Assembly: GCA_964017185.1 (NCBI GenBank)
Contig: OZ024869.1
Span: forward strand, 62,944,931 to 63,008,930
From: Rugalucina vietnamica
Lineage: Eukaryota > Mollusca > Bivalvia > Lucinida > Lucinidae
Length of the DNA: 64,000 nucleotides
Reading direction: 5' to 3'
Shown: piece after piece, positions 52,483-63,027 of the stretch
Numbering within the stretch: the stretch's first letter is position 1
Layout: every line of letters starts with the position of its first letter
Program-made: the position numbers and the translations under genes
The notes under the pieces: model-generated
Database searches by the model: none
Seen by the model: the letters and a program-made list of their open reading frames with translations, nothing else
What the model was told of the DNA's origin: nothing

Positions 52483-54739
52483 GGTGGCGTCATACCTAGC
52501 CGATTTTGACACACGATGGCCACACGAATATGAAATTTTCAATTTCGCGCGATTTTCGTCACGAATTTGGTAAAAAGCCAATATTGAGCCGACGCATACA
52601 CGAAGCCTACCGATGGCCACACGATGGCCACACGATGGACACACGAACAGCTCACGATTATACCCGAAGGAGTCGCGAAGATAGAGGAACTGGCAGTTTT
52701 GCATACGATGTTGTTGCGAATGGTACACGAAGGCCTCACGATGGCTTCACGATGCCCTGACGACATCGTGTTAACTGCTAAATGTATTCCCGATTGTGTC
52801 CCGAAGGCATCATGTGAATCAGGAATTTATTATCAGTTAAGATTCATTTTCTTAATATATTTATATTTAATATATTTGGCCTCATTTAGATAATATTAGT
52901 CTTTGTATTGACTACCCTGTTGAAAGTTGCAAAATTTCAGTAATTCTCTTTGGCTACATGTTGCCATATCTAAAGGGTAACTGACGAGACTTTAATAGTC
53001 GAAACCGCGGTATGGCATTAATGTGCTAGCTGCTCTTAAAGGATCTCGAGTTTTAATTTTTATTTATGGGTTGGAGTCAAGGCTTGGAGTCTTGGAGTGG
53101 TCTTGGGCTGCCGTATTGGAGTGGATTCTTGAAGTGGAACCCTGGAGGAAAAGTTGCGAGTGGAACAGGAAATACTTTTTTTTATTACAAAGAAACTTTC
53201 TGATATGGGTGTTAATTTCAATCATAGCCATGCCATGTTCTAACAGATTATCTGAGATAAGGATCTACCAAAATGTACATGAATGATGTGCTAAATGACG
53301 TTTAACTGGCTGGGTGAGGTTACGGCCGTGTTAAATCGATTTAAACCCGCCAGTAACTTTGTGTTACTGATCGTTCCAAGTCGATACTTCTGTGGTGGTT
53401 CTTTTTGTTTTATGTCTTGGTGTTCAAAATATTTTTGTGCTGTTGGCGCCTTATGTATGTTTGCATATTTTTAGTTAAGTTAAGGTAACTGAGTGGCCAC
53501 CTATTGGGAAAATAGCTGCTCATTCGACTTACGAAATGTTTTCATGGTATAAGTACCTGATTGTTAGTTTGGTTTTTTCCCACCTTGGTTTTTGGAGTGG
53601 GAGTTTTTTCTGATTGCGCCTTTTCCTGATCTTTGCCTACTTGTACTTTTTTGTGTTGATATAGTTTTCTGCTCCACTCCGCAGTTCCACTGCACTCCAT
53701 GCCTCCATAAAATACACGGTACCTACATATACTGTAGGCTGGTGCTTGAACGAGCCCCAGTCTCATTTGCGTGCAAACATGGTTTCTTTTGAGAAAGCAT
53801 TTAATTTGTATGCTTTCGTTGCTGACGTCCATAGTAGTAAGTTAATTAATATCAGTTACTTTACAACACTGTTCAAGCTTCATGGTGATAGTTTGCTAGT
53901 ACTTTAAATCCATCTTTCGCATGAAACTGGCACAAAACTGTTCTTGTTAAAACGCTCGTTTGTAGAATTCTGCAATGGGTTAGTCTATCAGAAAAAACGG
54001 GCGCTGCTTTTAAGACAGATGAACAAACCAAATACCTGTAAGAGATGATGTTGCTCCTGCAGGATTTTTTTGTCATGCTCCAGCTTGATGCTGCAGCCTT
54101 CTTTTTCCTAATTGTTTTTTTTATCGAAAAACGCCATGATTTAAAAGTATTCCACTTGAGGCTTCTGAGAAAAATGTTGTGTGGGTTCTAATTGTTTTTG
54201 TTTTGTATGTCCACGTTACCCGCGGAAATATTATAACAGTTTTGGTTAATATCGTGTTTCCATCCTGATGCCATCGTGTTCTAGATTTTTCAAATACGAT
54301 GCTTATACGATGGCGTTGCGAAGGCCACCCGATGTCGTGTTGCCTTCGTAACACAATCGGGCAGCATCGTGTGTCCCTCGTAGTGCCATCGTGTAGCAAA
54401 ACCTAGCCGATGGTGCCGATGGCCACACGACAGAAGTACGATGTAGTCCCGATGTGAGAAGATGGCCTCACGATGGCTTTACGATGGCCAAGATGTACTC
54501 GCGAACTCTACACGAAATTGAACCATCGTGTGTCCTTCCTGTATTTTTTTGGCATGTCAAAGATTTTGATGCCGCTCGCGATGGTGATGCCGAAGGCTTA
54601 AAAAATCTCCCGATGGACATACGATGGGTAACGATGCACTCACGAATGGCCCGATGTCTTCACGATCCCCGCCGAATTTGAAAATTTTCATAATCGTGTG
54701 TCCATCGCGTGTTAACATCGGCTAGGTCTGACGCCTACA
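52483..54739. mobile_element. TTAA-flanked element K with CACGATGG motifs
   Basis: Left end GGTGGCGTCATACCTAGCC and right end GGCTAGGTCTGACGCCTACA are inverted, each bordered by TTAA (52,479-52,482; 54,740-54,743). About 270 bp on the left and 500 bp on the right are dense in ACACGATGG, TCACGATGG and their complements CCATCGTGT, in mixed orientation. The 1.3-kb centre is unrelated sequence. A TTAA target occurs in piggyBac and Kolobok-type elements; the family is an inference. No transposase frame is visible. Confidence 0.75.
53020..53850. repeat. Centre of K with a diverged copy of 52.14-52.27 kb
   Basis: AAATAGCTGCTCATTCGACTTACGA, TTTTTTCC and TTTTCCTGATCTTTGCCTACTTGTA at 53,512-53,645 parallel AGTAGCTGCTCACTCGGCTT and CTTTTCCTGATCATTGTCTA at 52,148-52,255, outside K. 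Nearby 53,070-53,160 is rich in TTGGAGT and GAGTGGA, a degenerate minisatellite. No reliable coding region is seen. Confidence 0.5.
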
Positions 54740-54743
54740 TTAA

Positions 54744-55740
54744 GAAATGTCTTTCAGACTGCTAGTGGCATGTGATGAAATGAGAAAACGTCATTAAATT
54801 GATAAAATTAACGTCCAAACGTCAAAAACCATGACAAAAGCAAATTGTGACGTAAACATCGAGATGAAGAAGCCAAATATTGTGCATGCTTGGTAATCTG
54901 ACGTCAACTTAAAAATGTGCAATAAAGATGGGCGTCATTGCATACTTGGGTGCCATCCCATGTTGCGTTAAATCTGGTTAGCGGAATGCAAAAGTGCACA
55001 ATAATGAATATTGAGCAATTAACGTCATTTACATTATTCGATGATGACATTTTGTGTTCAAACGGTATTAATCGGACCAATAGACGGCATCACAATGCTA
55101 TTCAAGCAACACGCCACATGTACCGTAGAATTAGGACACCTACGTTTGTTTTGGCATTGACTTGGGTGACATTAAACGTCCTATATCATAACCAAATGCT
55201 ACCAAAGGGCCAAAGTTTACCTCTGCAATCACTTTTAACAGATTTGCAAACAATAAAAGTGGTTTTGGTTCAAAGTTGACTTAAATTGATCATGTTTCTA
55301 GCGTGTGTCACTTTGTGTCTGCGAGGTTATGCGCACGCCATTAAGCATACGTTACCGACATAGCGTCTTTATTTACTGTAATTTAGCGTTTAGATACTGA
55401 TTTCATGTAATAAGATCAGTTACATCCAAAGCTTGCATTACAAAGCCAGCCTACAATAGCCCAAAGTGTTTGTTGCGTTTCTTTATTCCTTAAGTATAGA
55501 TAGAAAATGTACAGTGTATCAATTTTCCTTCGGGTCAGACGAATATTCTACATGTACATGTATCTCTAGCCACGTCGCTTTGTACTACCTTTGTACGAAG
55601 CATATATACATGAATTAAGTATGAATACTTGGAGGGATCAGGCAGTAATCGATGCAATCAAATTTGACATACATGATGACATCAGGTGGGCATGAAAATT
55701 CAACATGAAACATTTTTTTACAACACACCTTACGAGCAAG
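54744..55740. other. Right interior of E, unassigned
   Basis: AACGTC occurs many times at 54,785-55,030 (for example GAAAACGTCATTAAATTGAT). The open frame at 54,938-55,279 has no recognisable domain. Nothing else is supported. Confidence 0.35.
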
Positions 55741-55940
55741 ATTGTTTAAATTGTTTAAATCGCGCATATCTGATTCACGTCGCGCGTGTTGGACAAATGG
55801 TTTTGCGCGTTTGCGAGATGATCGTGCAAGATTGCGCCGAAAGTTTGCGAGTCACTCGCGAGCAAAGATAATCCCCTACGCACAACCACGCGCAAATGCA
55901 TCGCGACAACTGTACTGTAACTACTTTACAAGGAAGCATA

Positions 55941-56969
55941 CGTGGGTTGGGATTTAAGTTCGTAGACTTTCTTTGTAAAAGATCAGATGTCTGTCACACA
56001 GAAATTAAAATGCTATTATCTAAAAATACATTCTTTTACCTATCATATAAGGTATAAAGCATTGTTCTACTCAAAATGGTATTCGCAAAACAATGAATTT
56101 AACACAATGACCTTTCATCACCCGGGGCACGTCGTGGAAACTCTGACGTCAAAACTACGCCAAATTTCAATAAGTGTCAGCATTAAAAAACGCCTTGTTT
56201 GTAACTAAACAACAAGCCATGCATTTACTTAGATTTCCTTCAGGGATTTCGGAATTATTATTGTGGAAATACTGCAATCATCAGATATAGTTCTTTTACA
56301 TATCTTTCTATGTGTATCATGCATATCAGGGTTTTAAATCGAGAATGTTGGCCATAGCATTTGAAGACTAATTGTAGACGAGTGCATTTCTCATTGTTAA
56401 AACTGAAGTACCTCCAGCTGAAATCTCACATACCATTTTAAAATACCACCGCATGATCTGTTTCACAACTGTACAACACATCCCTATCATTTTGAATGTT
56501 TCTGTGGGTATTTTGGCTAACCAAACATACGATTTGATCAATGCTGTTGTTTCGACGTTGCCTGTTAACGCCATTTTTCTTTTCCAAGCAGCGCGACTTG
56601 CTATACATTTTCTCCAATAACAAACCAAGTCGTGGACATAATGCTTAAAAATTTAAACTGAGACAACAACATGATACTGCAATGCCTTAAACTGATTTAG
56701 CTCAAGTTTTGGTTTACAATATGATAATTATTGGTGTGTTCTTCAACGACACATAACTTCAGAATTGTTAAAAATTCGACGTGCCCCGGGTAGCGAAACC
56801 TAGGTTGCTATGGCGACCATTTTATGATCACTGCGCGAAGTGTCTTGAAAAATATTGTAAACACGAAACAAGGAGACGTTGTTTCTTTATAATAATGCAT
56901 CAAATATCGGATAAATGCTGTAATATTCAATCGGCAGCCAAAGTCTACGAACTTAAATCCCAACCCTCG
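55941..56969. mobile_element. DNA element G, 1.03 kb, next to E
   Basis: Left end CGTGGGTTGGGATTTAAGTT and right end AACTTAAATCCCAACCCTCG are inverted, with TA on each side (55,939-55,940; 56,970-56,971). The arms reach in about 200 bp, including CCCGGGGCACGTCG and its complement near 56,120 and 56,780. The centre has no transposase. It begins 22 bp after the right end of E. Confidence 0.72.
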
Positions 56970-56971
56970 TA

Positions 56972-58054
56972 TATAGGTTATTTCAAAGGTAGCAGCCACA
57001 GCCAATCAAATTGATTACTTGATTTTTGGGAGTTGCTGTAGATGTTAACCCTTTGATGTCTAGACAAATACTGAGATAAGCTACCTAATTTTGCCTTTAA
57101 TAATCCACCTAGGCTTTTAAAACCGTTGCCATGGTGACAGGAAAACCAAATTAAACATTTATTTAAAACCCCATCACAGAAATACCAAAGCTTTATTTTT
57201 TAAATTATTGTTTATTTGATTTTTCAAGTTGAAAAGTGGTTTTCACGGCTGCCATTCTATGGTTACTAAGCAACATAAAGTGTATGGTCCGATTTAGTTG
57301 ATGTTCAAAAAAGGTTGGAGGTGACATCTCCTGCTATAGTTGTTTTGAATGCATTTTTGGATAGCTCTGACCTTCCAAAAGAAGTTCTAAGTGGACTGCT
57401 CTGGAAATTTATTTGGCGTGATGGTTTAATCAGACGGTATTTAGACATACTATTTGTTATACAGCTGAAATGCAATACACAACTGTATTACGAACAGCCA
57501 TATTTGTAGTATGTTTTTTCATTATCGTATACTATCCTGATGCCATTTTATCTTGTCTGATTGCGGCTGAGTATGTCTTACCCATGTATAAAGCTGTAAA
57601 TGTGTCATTTGAGTAAACTATGTGTCATCTTTAGGCATTGAATTACCCCACCCACTTAATGTATATGTTAAATTTTATGTGCAATTATGAGAATCAATAT
57701 ATTTTTATCCGTACATTTTTATCAACAAATGTTGATATCATCATTATTTTTATAACATGTTTAATTGTTTTTTTACTCTGTTTACATCCTTTTCAAAGTT
57801 TATTTACTCATGTAGAGACAACACAATGATTTGTAAATGCGGAAAAAAGTCTGCCAAAATCAATTTAAGCAAAACTTGGCTTCTCATATTGCCATTTGAA
57901 GTGTTTGGGGCGGGATATCTATAGGACTTACCTTGCACCCTTAGAACAAATACTCATGGGTGCCAGTTTGGTCAGAGGATCACTTTAATGCCCATTTGTG
58001 TCACACAATGTTCAGCCCCACCCCTAATAAGCAGAGGAAGTAATGTGTTACCCC
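56972..58054. other. Intergenic stretch, nothing recognised
   Basis: AT-rich. An open frame at 57,315-57,509 has no known motif. No RNA gene, repeat boundary or splice pattern could be supported. Confidence 0.4.
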
Positions 58055-58173
58055 TATATTACCATATGTATCTTGGCTACTGATAGACCTAGAGAGCAGA
58101 AATAGGTATCAAATGATTGTTTTGATAATGCTCTATAACGATGTAATCAAACTGACTTCCTGGTGTTTGAATA
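58055..58173 (+). repeat. 188-bp satellite, left remnant
   Basis: CCTAGAGAGCAGAAATAGG, ATCAAATGATTG, CTCTATAACGATGTAAT and TTCCTGGTGTTTGAATA match the satellite at 60.2-62.2 kb. The array is split here by CR1-D. TGAATA at 58,168-58,173 recurs at 60,223-60,228. Confidence 0.85.
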
Positions 58174-60095
58174 CGTCAACCCGTTTCAACCAACCCTGGT
58201 GCAATCGGGATGTCCGACGACAAGTACGGAAGAAGAGAAGGGCATACAAGAAAGCACGAATCTCCAAAAATCCTGATGACTGGACGAGATATAAGAAAAT
58301 ACAGAAAGATGCTCAGAACACATGCCGCGACGCTCATAATAACTACATCCGGAACATGGTAAGCGAACCTGGCTCCAAGAATAAGAAGCTCTATTCCTAC
58401 ATCAAGGGTATGAAATGCGACAGCTCAGGGGTGGCAACATTGAAAAAGGATGGAACCAACTACTCGGAAGCTAGTGACAAGGCAGAGATTCTCAATGACC
58501 AATTTGCATCGGTTTTCACCAGGGAAGACTGCAGCAATATACCATCCATGGGAAACAGCCTAAAGTCTGAAGCTCCACCTCTAGTCATACAAGAAAATGG
58601 AGTCAAGAAGATACTTGAAGGCTTAAACCCACATAAAGCAAGTGGCCCAGATGAAATCTCTTCACGCTTCCTGAAGGAGATGGCATCCAGCATATCGCCT
58701 GCCCTCACTCTGATTTTCCAAGCATCATACGACCAAGGCACAGTACCCGGTGATTGGAAAGGAGCATTCATCACCCCACTCTTCAAGAAGGGAGACAAGA
58801 GCAAGGCTTCCAACTACCGTCCTGTTTCCTTAACCTCAATCTGTTCAAAGGCCATGGAGCATATTGTTCACAGCCATCTCATGAAGTACCTTGACAGTCA
58901 TCACATTCTTAGTGACCAACAACACGGCTTCAGAAAGAGAAGGTCCTGTGAATCACAGCTCATCACTACAATTCATGACCTGGCCAGCGGACTGGATAAG
59001 AGGCAACAAGTCGACGCCATTCTTCTAGATTTCAGCAAGGCGTTTGATAAAGTGGCTCATCAACGCCTTGCTGCCAAGCTCCACCACTACGGCATACGGA
59101 ACAAGACTCTATCTTGGATCCAGAGCTTCCTGGCTGACAGATACCAGAAAGTGGTGTTAGACGGCAAAACTTCCTCCTCTTCCCCTGTTACTTCTGGTGT
59201 TCCACAAGTGACAGTACTAGGACCTCTCTTATTCCTGATATACATCAATGACCTGCCATCCAGAGTTTCCTCTACAGCACGGCTTTTTGCTGATGATTGC
59301 CTGCTTTACAGAGTGATCTCAAGCCAAGATGATGTAGCGTCACTACAAGAAGACCTAGATCGCCTTCAGGAATGGGAGAGAGATTGGCAGATGTCTTTTA
59401 ATCCAGACAAGTGTGAGCACATCAGAATCACCCTAAAAAAGAAGATTGTCCAGTCAACATACAAGATCCACGGTCAAGTACTCAAGGAGACAACCAAAGC
59501 AAAGTACCTCGGCGTCACCATCGACAAAAACCTATCCTGGAATAGCCACATTGACATGGTGACAAAAAGGGCCAACCAGACTATCTCCTTCCTACAGAGG
59601 AATCTCTCATCATGCCCAAAGGACATAAAGGAAGCAAGCTATAAGACACTCGTCCGACCTCAAGTCGAATATGCATCCACAGTCTGGGATCCATCGACGA
59701 AGGACGGAATTAAAAAGGTCGAAGCTGTCCAGAGACGAGCCGCAAGATTCTGCCAAAATGACTACCGCCGAACCAGCAGTGTCACTTCAATGATCCAGAA
59801 TCTAGGGTGGGAAGATCTTCAGCATCGCCGTGAGCAATGTAAAACAGTGATGATGTACCGAATCGTCAACAACCTCGTCGACATTCCTGCCGAGAAGTAC
59901 CTGATTCATTCCGGCACAGCCACTAGAGGTCATGGGATTCGATTCTTGGTACCCTACTGCTCCGTCAATGCATACAAGAGTTCTTTCTTCCCCTCAACGA
60001 TACGCCTCTGGAACGCCCTGCCAGTCTCCGCAGTAACAGCACCAACGCTTGATGCCTTCAAGAGCTGCGTCGGCGCTGGTCCAGTCCTCTACTAA
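58113..60095 (+). CDS. CR1-D reverse transcriptase ORF with a satellite-derived start
   Basis: 660 residues; the first 20 or so (MIVLIMLYNDVIKLTSWCLN) are translated from satellite DNA, and the LINE part begins near TSTRFNQPWCNRDV. Motifs: FKKGDKSKASNYRPVSLTSI, LLDFSKAFDKVAHQRL, FADDCLLY and YLGVTIDKNLSW. The block SGVPQVTVLGPLLF has Val (codon 59,208-59,210) where CR1-A and others have Gly, which probably weakens the enzyme. There is no endonuclease. The frame is otherwise intact, so the insertion is young. It is not a host gene. Confidence 0.9.
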   Translation: MIVLIMLYNDVIKLTSWCLNTSTRFNQPWCNRDVRRQVRKKRRAYKKARISKNPDDWTRYKKIQKDAQNTCRDAHNNYIRNMVSEPGSKNKKLYSYIKGMKCDSSGVATLKKDGTNYSEASDKAEILNDQFASVFTREDCSNIPSMGNSLKSEAPPLVIQENGVKKILEGLNPHKASGPDEISSRFLKEMASSISPALTLIFQASYDQGTVPGDWKGAFITPLFKKGDKSKASNYRPVSLTSICSKAMEHIVHSHLMKYLDSHHILSDQQHGFRKRRSCESQLITTIHDLASGLDKRQQVDAILLDFSKAFDKVAHQRLAAKLHHYGIRNKTLSWIQSFLADRYQKVVLDGKTSSSSPVTSGVPQVTVLGPLLFLIYINDLPSRVSSTARLFADDCLLYRVISSQDDVASLQEDLDRLQEWERDWQMSFNPDKCEHIRITLKKKIVQSTYKIHGQVLKETTKAKYLGVTIDKNLSWNSHIDMVTKRANQTISFLQRNLSSCPKDIKEASYKTLVRPQVEYASTVWDPSTKDGIKKVEAVQRRAARFCQNDYRRTSSVTSMIQNLGWEDLQHRREQCKTVMMYRIVNNLVDIPAEKYLIHSGTATRGHGIRFLVPYCSVNAYKSSFFPSTIRLWNALPVSAVTAPTLDAFKSCVGAGPVLY

Positions 60096-60222
60096 GCCCA
60101 GAGAGATGTTTTTATCCTGTTTTTAACCTGTACAAAGACCCTTCCTTCACACATGTACATAGCTTTTCACAGTGCAACTATGCTCATGCTTGGGCCCAGC
60201 ACTTTCTTGGAAGATGAGAAGA
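58174..60222 (+). mobile_element. CR1-D, 5'-truncated, inserted in the satellite
   Basis: It starts abruptly within the linker between endonuclease and reverse transcriptase. It ends after a 125-bp 3' UTR at GGAAGATGAGAAGA. TGAATA lies on both sides and satellite sequence continues on each. The C-terminus keeps LVRPQVEYASTVWDPSTKDG and the CR1 tail. Confidence 0.9.
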
Positions 60223-62250
60223 TGAATATCAATGAGAACTTTATATATTAGAAAAAAAAAATCACATAAAAATGGAGTATACCAGCACAGTTGCTTATAC
60301 CTCAGCAATCAGAAGATCTAGAGAGCTCAATATTGGTATCAAATGATTTGTATGACAATGTTTTATAACCATGTAATAAGATATATAAACAAGCTGGCTA
60401 TCTTAATCTCAATTATTAAAGAGAACTTCAGATATTAGAGAAAAATAACAGATAAATGAAGGGGGTATACCAACAACATTGCTGATATCTCAGCAACCAA
60501 AAAATCTACAGAGCTGAAATTTATATCAAATGATTGTTATGATAAAGTTCTATAATAATGTGATAAAATGCAGACATATTTTGACTTTCTTGGTGTTCAA
60601 ATATTGATGAGAACTTTAAAAATTAGAGAAAAATCACAGAACAATGGAGGGGGTATACCTACAGAAACGTTTATAGCTCAGCAACCAAAAGCCATAGAGA
60701 GCTGAAATCGGTAACAAATAATTGCTATGACAACCACAAAATATGATTCATAAATAATCAGTCTTTCGTGCTGTTCGAATATTGATAAAAACTTAAAATA
60801 TTAGAGAAAAAATGCAGAAAATGGAGGGGGTATACCTACGGAAATGTTTATATCTCGGCAACCAAAAGCCATAGAGAGAAGAAATTTGTATCAAATAATT
60901 GCTATTGACTATATTCTATAATCATGTATTAAGATATATAAATAAACTGACTTTCTTGCTGCTCCAATATTTAAGAAAACTTAAGATATAAGAGAAAACT
61001 CATTGGCAAATGAAGGGGGTATACCAATAAAATTGAAAATATCTCTGTGACCAGAAGCTCTAGAGAGCTTAAATTGGTTTCAAATAATTGCTGTAACAAA
61101 GTGCTATAATCATGTGAAAAGAACCATAAAAATACTACTTTCTTGTTATTGGAATATTGATGAGAACTTTAAATATTAGGTAAAAATCTCAGAAAAATAG
61201 AGGGGGTATACCAATGGAAACGTGTATATCTCAGCAACCAAAAGCCATAGAGAGCTGAAATTGGTATCAAATAATTGCTATGACAATATTCTATAACCAT
61301 GTAAAAAGATATATTAACATGCTGACTTTCTTATTGCTCAAATATTTAAGAAAACTTGAGATATAAGAGAAAAATAATTGGCAAACGAACGGGGTATACC
61401 AATAAAAATGAAAATATCTCAGTGACCAAAAGCTCTAAAGAGCTGAAATTGGTTTCAAATAATTGCTATAATAATGTCTATAATCTTGTGATAAGAACCA
61501 TAAATAATACTACTTTCTTGTTGTTGGAATGTTGATGAGAACTTTAAATATTAGGTAAAAATCTCAGAAAAATAGAGGGGGTATACCAATAAAAACGAGT
61601 ATATCTCAGCAACCAAAAGCCATAGAGAGCTGATATTGGTATCAGATAATTGCTATGACAATATTCTATAACCATGTAATAAGATATATTAACAAGCTGA
61701 CTTTCTTGTTGCTCAAATATTCAAGAAAACTTAAGATATAAGAGAAAAATCACCGGCAAACGAAGGGGGTATACCAATAAAACTGCTAATTTCTCAGTGA
61801 CCAAATGCTCCAGAGGGCTGAAATTGGTATGAAATGATTGCTAGGATAATGTTCTATAGCCATGTGCTAAGACACACACACACAATCTGACTTACTTATT
61901 TTTCCAATATTGATAAAAACTTTAAATATTAGAGGAAAAATCACAGAAACATTTAGGGGGTATACCAACAAAAAATTTATAACTCGGCAACCAAATGTCC
62001 TAGAGAGCTGAAATTGGCATCGAATGATTGCCATGATAATGTTCTATAACCAGATGATAAGATTAATGAATATTTCAACTCTCTTGTTGTTTAAATATTG
62101 ATGATAACTTAAAATATTAGATACAAATCACACAAATATAGAGGGGGTATACCATCAGAAACGTTTATATCTCAGCAACCAAAAAATCCTAGAGAGCTGA
62201 AATTGGTATCAAATGATTGACATGACAATAATGTACAACTAACTAGATAC
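60223..62250 (+). repeat. 188-bp satellite array, about 10-11 units with dimer pattern
   Basis: GGGGGTATACC recurs at 60,461, 60,649, 60,826, 61,015, 61,202, 61,390, 61,577, 61,765, 61,956 and 62,143, giving steps of 177-191 bp, mostly 187-189. Units at 61,015, 61,390 and partly 61,765 resemble each other (AAAATATCTC-GTGACCA), as do 61,202 and 61,577 (CAACCAAAAGCCATAGAGAG). This makes a higher-order unit near 375 bp. Each unit has CTAGAGAGCTGAAATTGGTA and GATGAGAACTTTAAATATTA. Non-coding. Confidence 0.93.
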
Positions 62251-63027
62251 AATTGTTGTATTTCATAGCCGCTTGCTTAAAGGTGTGCATGATCCAGCCT
62301 ATGGAACAATGAGAACTTACATCTGACATTTTATAGGAAACGGTAATCTGACCATGGACTTGGTCATAATAATGATGAACAGATGCAAATTTATAAAGAA
62401 ACTGAATGACAAAAATAAATATAAATACATATGTAATGTTTATGAGCACATCACATAATTATTCATTTGCTCTTCAATGTCTCACGAATCACTATGCATT
62501 TATTTAAATTTCACGATTCATATTAGTATGTAAGTGGGTGGGGTATTTCAACATCATAAATACTAAAACAATAGCTGCAAAAGTATGAATTAAAGAATAT
62601 AATAAGATTACTGCTTTATCTGTGATTCCTAGCATTGCTCTAGACTAGAAAATTCAGCAGTTTATGATATGAAACACAAAGGATATGTTCATATATCTAG
62701 AAAACGTTTGTAATACGTAGGCAGCTGAAATAGCATGAAACAATGTGTAATTTAACCATCGCGCCAAAACAATTTCATGAGCAGTCCACCCAGGCCTTCA
62801 ATAGGATGGCAAAGCCTAACCAAAATTGTATTCAAATCAACTATAGCAGGTGATGTCACCTCCTCTCCCCAAAACGGGGCTTGGCTCCCTGGGTAATGCA
62901 GTAACATTTATATGGTATTGTAGTAGGGTAAAATGGACAGGGCAAAAACAGTCTTCAAGACTTTTTTTTACCCTATGACGTCACATCCGATCGCCATCTT
63001 GAAATGACATCACATCCGGTGGCCATC
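62251..63027. other. Intergenic stretch between satellite and LINE
   Basis: Nothing coding is recognised. CCCCAAAACGGGGCTTGG near 62,870 forms a short inverted repeat. GATCGCCATCTTGAAATGAC and GGTGGCCATCT near 62,990-63,025 (with ATGACGTCACATCCG) are a short local duplication. Confidence 0.4.

Larger units (their letters stand above)
48782..55917. mobile_element. Large TA-flanked element E with CAGTACAGTTGTCGC ends
   Basis: Left end CAGTACAGTTGTCGCAATG and right end GCGACAACTGTACTG are perfect inverses over 15 bp, each next to TA (48,780-48,781; 55,918-55,919). Subterminal regions on both sides (48,790-49,000 and 55,760-55,900) are rich in GCGAGTGACTCGCG and GCGCAA motifs. The 7.1 kb between contains F3, F4, HP-C and K, which make up over half. 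No transposase frame is recognised. CAG ends with a TA target suggest a Tc1/mariner-like mechanism, but this is an inference. Confidence 0.65.

Noticed and set aside
52506-52893. Open frames on both strands in the left part of K
   Set aside because: They are produced by the CACGATGG motif repeats and have repeat-like composition.
48782-55917. E as a whole mobile element carrying its own transposase
   Set aside because: No transposase motif was recognised in any frame; only the ends and target support it as a non-coding or emptied element.
58113-58173. Hydrophobic leader of the CR1-D protein
   Set aside because: These residues are translated satellite DNA; the LINE starts at about 58,174.
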